Shown here piece after piece: positions 1 to 7,756 of a DNA stretch of 19,389 nucleotides. How positions within the stretch are numbered: position 1 is the first letter of the stretch; each line of letters begins with the position of its first letter. Under the pieces are notes generated by a model. That model did no database searches. It was not told the DNA's origin and saw nothing but the letters and a program-made list of their open reading frames with translations. A program made the translations under genes and the position numbers. This DNA comes from Flemingiibacterium sp045632605 (GTDB taxonomy: Bacteria > Bacillota > Clostridia > Oscillospirales > CAG-272), in NCBI GenBank assembly GCA_045632605.1, contig JAZQXA010000036.1, positions 1 through 19,389 of the forward strand, written 5' to 3'.

Positions 1-1642
1 AGAATACTTCCTTTAATGTATTCGCAATATACCGGAGCATTTCGTCGCCTGCAGCATGTCCATATTTATTGTTTCTTATGTGAAGCTCGTTTACATCAAT
101 ATAAATACAAGAAAAATCAGTGGGTTTTTTCTCGTCAAAAACCAAAATATCCTTGTTATATGCCACTCGATTTGATACACCGGTAAGAGCATCGGTAATT
201 GCAACGCGTTCTGTGTGGTTGAGATGCTTTTGATTGTATATTGCGATGGAGAAGCAAACTGCAACGTCATATACAAGATATCTGACAGCAAATCGACGTT
301 TCGGATTGATCGTACCGAGAATGCTGACAAGATTGCGCTTATCCGACAGAATTACAAACGATGCGCTGCGAATATCATGCGCTTTCATAAATTGGTATAA
401 CTCTTGGTTTGTTTTCAGGAGATGCTCGTTGGGGATAATTTCCATATATTCGTTAGATGAGCTGTCAGTATGCACATCCGATACATACTTGAAAAGCTCT
501 GCGACAAAATATTCTCTGTCCGCTCCCATTAAGCATTGATCTCTTAATTCCGGCTTAACATAATAATAATCTGTTCCGTCCGTATCGGCGAAGAAGCAGG
601 AACGCGCCTTTGAAAACTCCTTAACACGTTTTAAAGCGGAATCGATATTTTCTTTTTGCTGATTAATCTCAAGAAGCAAATGACGGATTGCTGAGGATTC
701 AGAACTCAAAAGCGTTTTGTTTCTCTCGTTTTTTAACAGCAGTATAATATAGATAACAATGATAACCGCGATAATGATGCTGACTTGCATCAAATAGTGG
801 AACAGATCTTGCATATCTGCGAATACCTGGTTTTCATAGCGAGCAAGCATGATTCCCCAGCCAAACTCTTCCAGCGTAGCGTAATGAATATATAGATTCT
901 CGCCTGTAAATTTGGATTTGAAGGAAGAGTAACCCTTATCCGAATTCCGAAGTTCTTCATAGGAATATCCTTCGTTGTATTCTCTGGTTGAAAGCTGAGA
1001 TAATTCCCCCGGGTTCTTATCGATCGAGTCAACGATAAATTTACCGGTCAGCTTATCGTACACGAAAAGCTGAGCATCCAGCTCTTTGACAAGAGCGGTG
1101 TATTTTTCATTAATATTTTCAATATTGATTATACCGTACATGATTCCGACAGTTTCACCGTCAACCTTAATCGGAACGGAACTGCGAACCACTTGCTCAT
1201 CGGGTATAGAATAGCTGTAAGTTCTTCCGGTAACGTATTCACCCAAGCGTGCCTGCTCTTCAAAGGAGATTTTTCCGCTCAGATCAACAGTCATGTCTTT
1301 TGTAATAAATACACACTCCGGAGTGAGAATACCAATTCGTGAAAACAGACCGATAGGCTTGAAGGAATCAAACATAAGACTGTAATCATCACCATTTGCG
1401 TAAAGTCTGGCGGCAAAGTTTGATAGAGTACTGAGGTTTTCCCTGTCTGATATCATCTGCAGAGTCAAATTATCCTTAATCTGCTTTGTCTGCATATGCA
1501 GTATTTCATAAGCGTCATTCTCAGCCTGCTTAAAAAATGAAGTAGCCATTGCAAAAAAGACCGCAATGATCAGTAGGGCAGAAACAATAGTATAAAGAGC
1601 ATTATAATTTTTTTGTTTTTTATGCTCATAAGTTTTTGACAT
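1..1642 (-). CDS. Membrane Cache-GGDEF sensor (diguanylate cyclase-like), C-terminus outside window
   Basis: The frame is open from the ATG at 1642 to the window edge (547 codons); an in-frame TAG directly before the ATG fixes the start. The N-terminus MSKTYEHKKQKNY is followed by a membrane helix (about residues 13-35), an extracellular stretch of about 240 residues typical in size and position for a double-Cache sensor domain, and a second helix (about 279-302, VSIIIAVIIVIYIILLL). A cytoplasmic linker of about 190 residues then leads into a GGDEF domain beginning TDALTGVSNRVAYNKD. The substrate-pocket region IYIDVNELHIRNNKYGHAAG is recognisable. The catalytic GG(D/E)EF signature would lie beyond position 1, so cyclase activity cannot be judged here. 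Known for the family: extracellular Cache domains bind small ligands and GGDEF domains make cyclic di-GMP. A degenerate, inactive GGDEF remains possible. A weak AAGGAAG lies 14 or so bases before the start. Confidence 0.88.
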   Translation of the reverse strand, partial: MSKTYEHKKQKNYNALYTIVSALLIIAVFFAMATSFFKQAENDAYEILHMQTKQIKDNLTLQMISDRENLSTLSNFAARLYANGDDYSLMFDSFKPIGLFSRIGILTPECVFITKDMTVDLSGKISFEEQARLGEYVTGRTYSYSIPDEQVVRSSVPIKVDGETVGIMYGIINIENINEKYTALVKELDAQLFVYDKLTGKFIVDSIDKNPGELSQLSTREYNEGYSYEELRNSDKGYSSFKSKFTGENLYIHYATLEEFGWGIMLARYENQVFADMQDLFHYLMQVSIIIAVIIVIYIILLLKNERNKTLLSSESSAIRHLLLEINQQKENIDSALKRVKEFSKARSCFFADTDGTDYYYVKPELRDQCLMGADREYFVAELFKYVSDVHTDSSSNEYMEIIPNEHLLKTNQELYQFMKAHDIRSASFVILSDKRNLVSILGTINPKRRFAVRYLVYDVAVCFSIAIYNQKHLNHTERVAITDALTGVSNRVAYNKDILVFDEKKPTDFSCIYIDVNELHIRNNKYGHAAGDEMLRYIANTLKEVF

Positions 1643-1745
1643 CTATCAACATCTTCTTCCTTGGTAAAATATATTTGGTGAGGATTTTCATCCAAGTTCT
1701 CACGAATAAAAAATATAATTTAAATTATATAAGTATCCATCATTA

Positions 1746-1774
1746 ATTATATCACGAACCACCAAATAAATCAA
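1746..1774 (-). promoter_or_regulatory. Sigma-A promoter of the Cache-GGDEF gene
   Basis: On the minus strand TTGATT (1774-1769) is followed by a 17-base spacer and TATAAT (1751-1746), with a TG one base before the -10 (extended -10). The predicted leader is about 100 bases and contains a small hairpin with a GAAA tetraloop (GGAT-GAAA-ATCC, around 1682-1694). No cyclic di-GMP riboswitch signature was seen. Confidence 0.6.
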
Positions 1775-1875
1775 TAGATATATATTTATTTGTTATATTC
1801 CGACGGATTTTCTCCGATTTGCACAAACCAAACTGCATTATTGTTCTTTTTTCGAAAAAACATAAACACTATTAT

Positions 1876-1925
1876 CAGTCAAACAGTAAATGCATAATCA
1901 CATTTGCTTTGACTGTTTTGTTTTT
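1876..1925 (+). terminator. Rho-independent terminator-like hairpin (orphan)
   Basis: Imperfect inverted arms CAGTCAAACAGTAAATG and CATTTGCTTTGACTG (1876-1892 and 1901-1915) are followed directly by TTTTGTTTTT on the plus strand. No plus-strand gene precedes it in the window, so it is probably left over from a lost gene or stops antisense transcription towards the Cache-GGDEF leader. Confidence 0.5.
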
Positions 1926-2202
1926 CTATAAAGAAATTGTAGAGGCAACCGTTGTCGAAAAAGGTTGATTATAGGTATTATTCTCTGCAAAATCCATCTC
2001 CAAAGGATGCAAAAGTACCGAATTTGGCCTTTCAAGCGGTAGTCATCGGACGAAATGAGTTGAAGAGGCTTGCGAAAACGAATAAATCGTGAATTGTCAG
2101 CCTTGTCCGGTGTAGGTGGTACATTGGGTAAAATGGCCGGTAGTAAGGCGCCTTATACTTTATACCGATTTAGAAAAGCAAACATAAAATATTATCAAAA
2201 CA

Positions 2203-2256
2203 CACGAAAAACCAAACTGCCCTAAATTGCACGGACAGTACAATTCAGGGCAGTTT
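2203..2256 (-). terminator. Strong hairpin with minus-strand T tail
   Basis: A 16-bp inverted repeat with one mismatch (2214-2229 and 2241-2256, AAACTGCCCT..AATTG arms) and an 11-base loop is followed on the minus strand by GGTTTTTCGT. It sits 34 bases after the stop codon of a possible broken minus-strand gene tail (2290-2451), which it could have terminated. Confidence 0.6.
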
Positions 2257-2289
2257 CGCAAAACACCGTTTGGGTATATTTATTTTTGC

Positions 2290-2451
2290 TTATTCAGCAT
2301 TTTTGATTGCCGCAGCATCCATGTTGAACAATTTGATCCATGCCTCAGCGCCGGGACTGTATGACGCAACATGCGAAGCAAGTGAGAACGATGGATGGCT
2401 ACACCCTACAAAAAAGATGGCTACACCGTACAAAAAAGATGCATGGCACCC
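2290..2451 (-). pseudogene. Possible C-terminal remnant of an unidentified protein
   Basis: A minus-strand frame is open for 53 codons between a TAG at 2454-2452 and a TAA at 2292-2290. It ends in the protein-like stretch AEAWIKLFNMDAAAIKNAE, followed 34 bases later by a strong terminator hairpin. The upstream half overlaps the 22-bp tandem repeat, so only the last 30 or so codons may derive from a real gene. There is no start codon with a ribosome binding site, and the family is not recognised. It may also be chance reading. Confidence 0.3.
2397..2440. repeat. Two tandem copies of a 22-bp direct repeat
   Basis: Units at 2397-2418 and 2419-2440 begin GGCTACACC and end TACAAAAAAGAT; they differ at a single base (C/G at the tenth position). 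The copies abut exactly. The purpose is unknown, and the repeat is not part of an intact gene. Confidence 0.85.
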
Positions 2452-2501
2452 CTATTGATAGGCCTACGGTAGGCCTGCAAAAAAGGGGTATCCTGCTAAT
2501 T
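2447..2501. repeat. Palindromic hairpin element
   Basis: A perfect inverted repeat AGGCCTAC-G-GTAGGCCT (2460-2476) is nested inside an outer pair ACCCCT/AGGGGT, giving a long bulged hairpin. It abuts the 22-bp tandem repeat. This could be the tip of a small non-autonomous element or a REP-like sequence. It lacks a T tail adjacent to the inner stem, so a terminator is less likely. Confidence 0.5.
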
Positions 2502-2574
2502 ACATGCCAGCGAGAACGAAAAGTGTTTCCATTTTGTTACTGGGAGAACAAGAGATTTTACAGACAGGTGCTGG

Positions 2575-2634
2575 TTAAAAAATTAAATACCCTACTGCAT
2601 TCATCACACAATGGATCAAATCACAGCAGGGTAT
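2575..2634 (-). terminator. Rho-independent terminator of the YobI-like gene
   Basis: Arms ATACCCTACTG (2587-2597) and CAGCAGGGTAT (2624-2634) pair over 11 bp with one mismatch. On the minus strand the stem is followed by TTAATTTTTT. It begins only 5 bases after the stop codon of the NTPase gene. Confidence 0.75.
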
Positions 2635-2638
2635 CCAC

Positions 2639-5600
2639 TTATTTATTGTCAGCTATAATAGCTTTTACTCGGCAAAGAATTGCATGTGTGTCTACCATCT
2701 TATGCGAGGATGAATCATATTCCTTGCTGTATCCGGTATCATCATAGCTTGTAATATAGTCAACTTGTTGTAATCGCTTTGCTAGTTTCATATGTTCTTC
2801 GCTATATGGAATCATTACTTTATGGCGTCTACTTCTATCAGATAGTTCATGATAAGGTTTTCCAAGTATGGAAAAGCACAATTCAAAATCATCGGCGTTG
2901 AGAATATCCAAATAATCGAGCATCAGCTTTTTCTTTTTGCTTAAATCAAGGACTTCCCATGTTGCATGGAATATATCCCTTGAGATTGAAAATCTTTCAG
3001 AACAGATCTGATTCGCAACTGTTTCAGTCATGAGATTCGCACCATGATGTTTGATAATGCATTCTTTAAATACCAAATCTGTTTGTTTCGAAGCAACCAA
3101 CTTTTCAAATGCTTCTTTTCCCAATGGAACAGCTGCTATTTTAGCCAAGAACGCCTCTTTGTTTTCCAACACATACGTTACGCACAAATTAGGATAGCTA
3201 TCCGCAAGTTCTGCATACATTTCTGTGGAAAATGTAAAGTAATGTTCTTTAATCATTGCTTCAACATTTACCTCAAAAATATTGCCTATAGGAATATCAA
3301 AATTATCTATCCTCAAGTGCTTTAGAAGCTTAGTGAAAATCGGCGGCTTAATTCCCGATTGGATAATCTCACGCCGTAAAGCATCATCCAAGCACGTGCT
3401 GGATTTATCCGCAAGAGCATCTGCATTTAAAGTAACATATTCTGTAAGCGCTTTGGTTAAACCGAAGTGGCACCAATATTTATCGACATTTTCCCAGTTC
3501 GGTTCGACTTTACTATGATTTAAGAGTGCATTCCAAACCAGCTTTAGATCTTCCTTATGATCGGAATATTCTTCAACACAACACTGAGAAATATTACTTA
3601 AGCAGAACTCCTCAAATTGGATTATCCTTTCGCACCGCCCAACATTAGAAATACTACGTTTAATGAGATCGATAATCTGGTTGATATTTTCATTTCTATT
3701 TATGCCAGTTAGAACAATGTTATCGATATAAAAAGGCAAATTATTATGTACATACTTAATCAGAGGTATATATCCCAAAGAAACAATTGTTGTATAGTTT
3801 TTACTTTGCAGATTACCGCACAATGAAGCATCTTTATGCGCAACAACATTATGTATCATATCGGGATTGATCTCATAGAAACAGTTGTCAAAAATGCAAT
3901 TAAGGACGTCGCCATCAACACCCTCGATTTTCAGTTTTGAAAAGGAAATATCAAGTTTGGGTATAAGAGAAACCATGATTTCCGGCTCAACGCTTGAAAG
4001 TTGTTGTAGGATATCTTCATGTTCTTCAAAAAATCTGGTGATAAGCTTGTCTTTTCCATTAAGGTTCAATGCTATATCGACTCCAGCATAAGTGAAAAGA
4101 AGTTCTAAGTAATATGCCTTTCGATTATAAGTTAATACCTGGTCATTATAAATATGTTCCCACATTTGATCCCAGTTCATAGCGAGTAATCGAATGAAAT
4201 GAGACAGATTGCATGTTCGCATAACAAATTCTTCAATAAATCGCCAACTTAGTTCTGAACCGTCAGAAAGCTGATTTATCATAGCCAACAGCTTATCATC
4301 ACATTTTTTCATTGAGAGAAGATATTCCAGCACGGAAAAATTCAGCACCTCTCGCTGTTTAAATTCATGTGGAAGGATTCGATCAACAACTTGTGATATC
4401 TTAATAATTTCATAATCGAACGGCTTGGCATCATAGTTCTTAACACTGAGGATATAGTTCATATCGTCAGTTGTAATGCTATTTCCTTTGAAGTAGTTCA
4501 CGTAGCTTACATATTTTTCATCAATATACCCTTTTCTTAGCATAAAGATCAGTAGCTTATTGGCCTTTACACTATCTGAAAAAACGTGTTCATCACCTTC
4601 AGTGTCAATCAGTTTTTTCAGTGACCAAGTAGATAATTCACTTTTGGTTTGCTTCTTCTTCTCTATTTCTTTTTGAATAGTTAACAGCTGACGTTCTTCA
4701 TACTCATTAATATATTGGTAACGTTGAAAATAACTTGTGCATATTTCCTTAAAATCACTAACTTCGGTTCTTGTTGAACTACTACTCCCCCAACTCTGGT
4801 AGTTAACATACCATTTATCTCCTTCACATAGCTTCGTTAAATCAAATGAATCATCAAAAATCGCTTGAACTGTGTAGTTATTCCCATAATAGGATGGTCC
4901 AACAGATGTCACTACGCCTTTCCAGTCTATAACTGCACTTAACATTGCCACCTTAAGTTCTTTCGTACTCTTTATTGTATCGGCATTAACGGTTGCAATA
5001 ACATCAGCAGACGCATCAATAGCACGTTGCAGTTCATTTTTCTTTTTGTCAATATACTTTTGCTTATCGTCAAATGCTTGCTTAACAACACCACTCTCTT
5101 TCTGCAGATCAGCAAAATCTTTAGGATACAGATTCTTAAAAATAATCAGTGAAAGCGTCATTTGATCCGACAATTCAAGCCCCTGAGCAGTGCGTAATGT
5201 GCGTTTATATAGTAGAAATTCATTGTGAATGTTCTGTAGTACGCGCATATCAGAAATGAATGGCGACACATCGAGAATGTAGTCAACCGTGATATCGTGC
5301 TTAAGATATTCACTCCTATTAGCCTTGAAAAGTTCCAGCATCACCTCGCCAGAATTTGTCGAGTTAATTATCGGAATGACTGGAATAATAAATTCAAAAA
5401 ATTTTGTGCGATCCTCTTCTGTAAAAATATTATCTTTTACGGCATAAACAAAAACAATAGGACGTTTTATCGTATCACTATTATTTAGCAAAGTGTTCAG
5501 TTCTCTCAATTGAACAAATATCTTTGAAGAATTTAACCGGTCCAAATCCTCAAAAAATACAACACGATATTTTGTTTCCTCAAAGAAGTAGACAATTTCA

Positions 5601-5959
5601 TCCATATTTTTATCGAAAATGGATTCGTCGTCTTTGGGGTGGCGAGTGATAGTTGTGTCTTTGATCTTTAACTCCTTGACACCCAGACGAGAGTATAACT
5701 GACGGCATACATACGACAGCACAGCAATTATCATAAGTGCAACACCGCCAAAAATGCACCAAGTTATTTTTTTGCCAAGTTTAAACTTTGCACCTGCTTC
5801 AACAATCAAAGTTGTAATCATATTATATTGTTCGGGTGTGAAAATGAACATAAAAAACGCTATAGCACACACAAGCAAGGTGGATATAAGAAAAACACCC
5901 AGGAAACTAATTTTATATAACTTGCGATATCTACTTTGAGGAATTTTCCGATGATTCAC
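2639..5959 (-). CDS. YobI-like P-loop NTPase, main part (Walker B, membrane helices, C-terminal region); frame-broken from its N-terminus
   Basis: This long frame (1106 codons plus stop counted from a GTG at 5959) lacks a P-loop but has a clear Walker B, RVVFFEDLDR, at residues 132-141. Ahead of it are two membrane helices (about 17-40 and 66-85). The frame stays open upstream of the GTG through KIDVDPNHIQEGILKQLFYK to about 6032, where it would join the Walker A-bearing frame at 6019-6354. The GTG has no usable ribosome binding site, so it is not a natural start. Joined, the protein is about 1238 residues, close to what I recall for Bacillus YobI (about 1200). Membrane helices between Walker A and Walker B are characteristic of KAP-type NTPases. 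The rest (about residues 200-1106) is a largely helical region with no recognised catalytic motif. Its function is unknown; NTP-driven membrane-associated signalling or phage defence is inference only. Confidence 0.8.
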   Translation of the reverse strand: MNHRKIPQSRYRKLYKISFLGVFLISTLLVCAIAFFMFIFTPEQYNMITTLIVEAGAKFKLGKKITWCIFGGVALMIIAVLSYVCRQLYSRLGVKELKIKDTTITRHPKDDESIFDKNMDEIVYFFEETKYRVVFFEDLDRLNSSKIFVQLRELNTLLNNSDTIKRPIVFVYAVKDNIFTEEDRTKFFEFIIPVIPIINSTNSGEVMLELFKANRSEYLKHDITVDYILDVSPFISDMRVLQNIHNEFLLYKRTLRTAQGLELSDQMTLSLIIFKNLYPKDFADLQKESGVVKQAFDDKQKYIDKKKNELQRAIDASADVIATVNADTIKSTKELKVAMLSAVIDWKGVVTSVGPSYYGNNYTVQAIFDDSFDLTKLCEGDKWYVNYQSWGSSSSTRTEVSDFKEICTSYFQRYQYINEYEERQLLTIQKEIEKKKQTKSELSTWSLKKLIDTEGDEHVFSDSVKANKLLIFMLRKGYIDEKYVSYVNYFKGNSITTDDMNYILSVKNYDAKPFDYEIIKISQVVDRILPHEFKQREVLNFSVLEYLLSMKKCDDKLLAMINQLSDGSELSWRFIEEFVMRTCNLSHFIRLLAMNWDQMWEHIYNDQVLTYNRKAYYLELLFTYAGVDIALNLNGKDKLITRFFEEHEDILQQLSSVEPEIMVSLIPKLDISFSKLKIEGVDGDVLNCIFDNCFYEINPDMIHNVVAHKDASLCGNLQSKNYTTIVSLGYIPLIKYVHNNLPFYIDNIVLTGINRNENINQIIDLIKRSISNVGRCERIIQFEEFCLSNISQCCVEEYSDHKEDLKLVWNALLNHSKVEPNWENVDKYWCHFGLTKALTEYVTLNADALADKSSTCLDDALRREIIQSGIKPPIFTKLLKHLRIDNFDIPIGNIFEVNVEAMIKEHYFTFSTEMYAELADSYPNLCVTYVLENKEAFLAKIAAVPLGKEAFEKLVASKQTDLVFKECIIKHHGANLMTETVANQICSERFSISRDIFHATWEVLDLSKKKKLMLDYLDILNADDFELCFSILGKPYHELSDRSRRHKVMIPYSEEHMKLAKRLQQVDYITSYDDTGYSKEYDSSSHKMVDTHAILCRVKAIIADNK

Positions 5960-6018
5960 CTTATAAAAAAGCTGTTTAAGTATTCCTTCCTGAATGTGGT
6001 TAGGATCAACATCGATTT

Positions 6019-6354
6019 TTAAGTCTCCCCATTTTTCCCTACTCCACTTTCAACAAATGTTGCCATTGAAATGCGAAGATGTTTAGACTTTATAATTGGA
6101 TGGTGTTTTAAGTATGTATTAATGATACTGCTTTTACCCGAACCATAGGGGCCGGTAAGAGCAATATTCTTGATTCGTTTATTTTGAATTGCCCAATGGA
6201 GTGCATTTAGATATTCTTTCCCATTAGATATATTTTCGATAGGTGCTAAATCACTATACTTATCCCGGAGTCGATATTTAAGTACAATCATATCTTTTAT
6301 ATTTATGCACTTTTCTTTTATATATTTCCACATATTTTTGATGAACATATTCAC
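6019..6354 (-). CDS. N-terminal piece of the YobI-like NTPase (Walker A), ends at a frameshift
   Basis: 111 codons from a GTG at 6354 preceded by AAAGGA 11 bases upstream; an ATG six bases further in (6348-6346) is an alternative start. The P-loop GPYGSGKSS (residues 68-76) follows an IALT beta-strand, and LRISMATF resembles the strand after the first helix in KAP-like NTPases. The last residues VESGVGKNGET and the TAA follow an A5 run (6036-6032 on the minus strand). Shifting frame by one base there continues directly into the downstream frame bearing Walker B. On its own this fragment could not be a working NTPase. Its transcription start is the promoter at 6393-6421. Confidence 0.8.
   Translation of the reverse strand: MNMFIKNMWKYIKEKCINIKDMIVLKYRLRDKYSDLAPIENISNGKEYLNALHWAIQNKRIKNIALTGPYGSGKSSIINTYLKHHPIIKSKHLRISMATFVESGVGKNGET
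6032..6036 (-). other. Frameshift site in A5 homopolymer
   Basis: The coding strand reads GTAGGGAAAAATGGGGA. With a sixth A the upstream frame would read straight into the downstream frame (..K-W-G-D-L-K..), and the total span becomes an exact multiple of three (3717 bases). The context is not a standard slippery heptamer in the upstream frame, so a mutation or a sequencing/assembly indel is more likely than programmed shifting. Confidence 0.7.
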
Positions 6355-6380
6355 TGCTTTTAGCGTCCTTTCATATGTAA

Positions 6381-6398
6381 TATACTATATATAGTATA
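6381..6398. promoter_or_regulatory. Perfect 18-bp palindrome over the -10 and start site (likely operator)
   Basis: TATACTATATATAGTATA equals its own reverse complement. It covers the -10 box and probable transcription start of the YobI-like gene, the usual position for a dimeric repressor such as a GntR- or TetR-type protein. No such regulator gene is in the window. Confidence 0.6.
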
Positions 6399-6421
6399 CC
6401 ACACTTGGCATGTTTTTTCAA
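6393..6421 (-). promoter_or_regulatory. Sigma-A promoter of the YobI-like gene
   Basis: On the minus strand TTGAAA (6421-6416), a 17-base spacer and TATACT (6398-6393), with TG one base ahead of the -10 (extended -10). A start near 6386 gives a short leader of about 30 bases ahead of AAAGGA and the GTG start. Confidence 0.75.
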
Positions 6422-6486
6422 GTTTTTTCGTTAACACGAAAACTATTCGTACACTTATTTTCTCACACTACACATGTTTCCATGAG

Positions 6487-6572
6487 TGACTTTAACACCA
6501 CAATATCATATTAACGTTATCCACCGCTATCGAGTAAATTATATTAAATTGCAAAATTCGTGGTTAAAGTCA
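6487..6572. repeat. Inverted repeat spanning the left IS boundary
   Basis: TGACTTTAACACCAC (6487-6501) and GTGGTTAAAGTCA (6560-6572) are complementary except for one extra A. The left arm is outside the proposed IS end and the right arm inside it. It may reflect an older nested insertion or an incorrectly placed IS end. Confidence 0.5.
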
Positions 6573-6594
6573 TAACTTCCTAACATTTGCATGA

Positions 6595-6600
6595 TATAAT
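6595..6600 (+). promoter_or_regulatory. Extended -10 of the transposase gene
   Basis: TGATATAAT just inside the left end of the element gives a TATAAT preceded by TGn; no good -35 is seen at 17 bases. It lies 34 bases before the transposase start codon, and AGGAG follows it. Confidence 0.45.
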
Positions 6601-6634
6601 ATCCATACACAACACCAATCAGGAGAACACTCCC

Positions 6635-7756
6635 ATGAGTTCAAAATATACACCTCAAGCCCAACAAGCGATCATCATCGACCGCTACATAAACGGCGGC
6701 GAGTCAATTCGCCAGATCGCGGAAGATACCGGTATATCCAAAAGCACACTATACCTTTGGCTTAAAAAGCAAACCGACGAATCCTCCGCTTCACCGCGTG
6801 AAACCTATCTTCTTCAAAAACGCGTGCAGAAGCTCACCGCAATCACGGAAATACTAAAAGTCGTTGACTGCACCGCACAAGCTCCACTCAAAGAAAAACT
6901 GAATGCTCTTGAAAAGCTGTACGGCCAATACAGCGTCCACGCACTTTGCAAAGCTTTAAACGTCTCCCGCGGAACGTTTTACAATCACATATTCCGAAGC
7001 AAGAAGGAAGACTCTTGGTTTGTTAAGCGAAGAGTTGAGATAAGTGAGCAAATCCAGAAAATCTTCGATGAATACCACCAGATTTTGGGCGCACGGAAAA
7101 TTGCAGCAATTCTCAGAGAACGTGGTTTTCGCGTCAGCGAAAAATTTGTATCCGAGTTAATGCACGAACTTGGCTTGCATAGTGTACGCAGTGGTGCAAA
7201 ATTCTTGTACGAAAGACAACAGCGAAAATATGTAAACCGAACCAATCAACAATTCACTGCATCGAAACCGAATGAATTGTGGTTGAGTGATGTTACATAT
7301 TTCCGCTTAGGCGAAACTTCTTTCTATATTTGCGCAATCCTTGATGTGTATTCCAGAAAAATCGTAGCATACCGCATCTCGCAAAACAACAGCACACAGC
7401 TCACCAAAGCTACCTTGAAGGACGCATATCTTTCTCGCAAACCCGAAAGCGACCTTATTCTTCAAACGGACCGTGGAAGCAATTTTATATCAAAAACATT
7501 TTGTACCGCCGTCCGCGAGATGAATATTACGCAGTCATATTCCCGAACGCACACGCCTCATGACAACGCAATGATCGAAACCTTCTTCTCTATTTTGAAA
7601 AGCGAGGAACTGTATCGGACAAACTACCGTTCCGTCAAAGATTTCAAAAATTCGGTCGGCAAATACATAGAAATGTACAATAATAAAAGGCCTCATTCAG
7701 CACTTGGCAACAAAACGCCAAACGCAAAAGAAGCCGCTTTTTATTCTTCTATATGA
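6635..7756 (+). CDS. IS3-family transposase, single fused reading frame
   Basis: The ATG at 6635 is chosen over an in-frame ATG at 6587 because AGGAG lies about 10 bases before it and the 6587 codon overlaps the -10 box. The protein has 373 residues. Residues 1-45 form a helix-turn-helix (IRQIAEDTGISKSTLYLWL), followed by a short linker and a second DNA-binding helix region (ALNVSRGTFYNHIF). The HTH_21 segment around EYHQILGARKI leads into the integrase core. The DDE triad is D219 (WLSDVTYF), D279 (LQTDRGSNF) and E315 (AMIETFFS), spaced 59 and 35 residues apart as expected for IS3. The C-terminal YNNKRPHSALGNKTP motif is intact. In most IS3 elements the two halves are joined by -1 frameshifting between orfA and orfB; here they are already one frame. 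It looks complete and possibly active. Confidence 0.93.
   Translation: MSSKYTPQAQQAIIIDRYINGGESIRQIAEDTGISKSTLYLWLKKQTDESSASPRETYLLQKRVQKLTAITEILKVVDCTAQAPLKEKLNALEKLYGQYSVHALCKALNVSRGTFYNHIFRSKKEDSWFVKRRVEISEQIQKIFDEYHQILGARKIAAILRERGFRVSEKFVSELMHELGLHSVRSGAKFLYERQQRKYVNRTNQQFTASKPNELWLSDVTYFRLGETSFYICAILDVYSRKIVAYRISQNNSTQLTKATLKDAYLSRKPESDLILQTDRGSNFISKTFCTAVREMNITQSYSRTHTPHDNAMIETFFSILKSEELYRTNYRSVKDFKNSVGKYIEMYNNKRPHSALGNKTPNAKEAAFYSSI

Larger units (their letters stand above)
1643..2638. other. Gene-poor stretch with relics and hairpins
   Basis: No intact gene is visible on either strand over about 1 kb. The first part (1643-1800) is the promoter and leader of the Cache-GGDEF gene. Between about 1926 and 2213 the plus strand carries short open fragments broken by stops. 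One reads SALSGVGGTLGKMAGSKAPY and continues TLYRFRKANIKYY before a stop near 2223; it faintly recalls the N-terminus of tyrosine recombinases that begin KAPYTIY, but is too short to call. The remainder holds the hairpins, tandem repeat and gene tail listed separately. The mixture of orphan terminators and broken frames suggests decayed mobile DNA. Confidence 0.55.

Noticed and set aside
1643..1745. Cyclic di-GMP riboswitch in the leader of the GGDEF gene
   Set aside because: Only a small GAAA-capped hairpin is present; the conserved GEMM core and tetraloop receptor are not seen.
2340..2747. 135-codon plus-strand frame
   Set aside because: It crosses the tandem repeat, a palindrome, the NTPase terminator and the NTPase 3' end; no protein-like conservation or ribosome binding site.
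6019..6040. Programmed -1 frameshift in the NTPase gene
   Set aside because: GTA GGG AAA AAT does not form a standard X-XXY-YYZ slippery heptamer in the upstream frame, and no strong downstream stem was noticed; kept only as a remote option.
6519..6527. DnaA-box-like TTATCCACC
   Set aside because: It is a single imperfect copy with no cluster or replication gene nearby.
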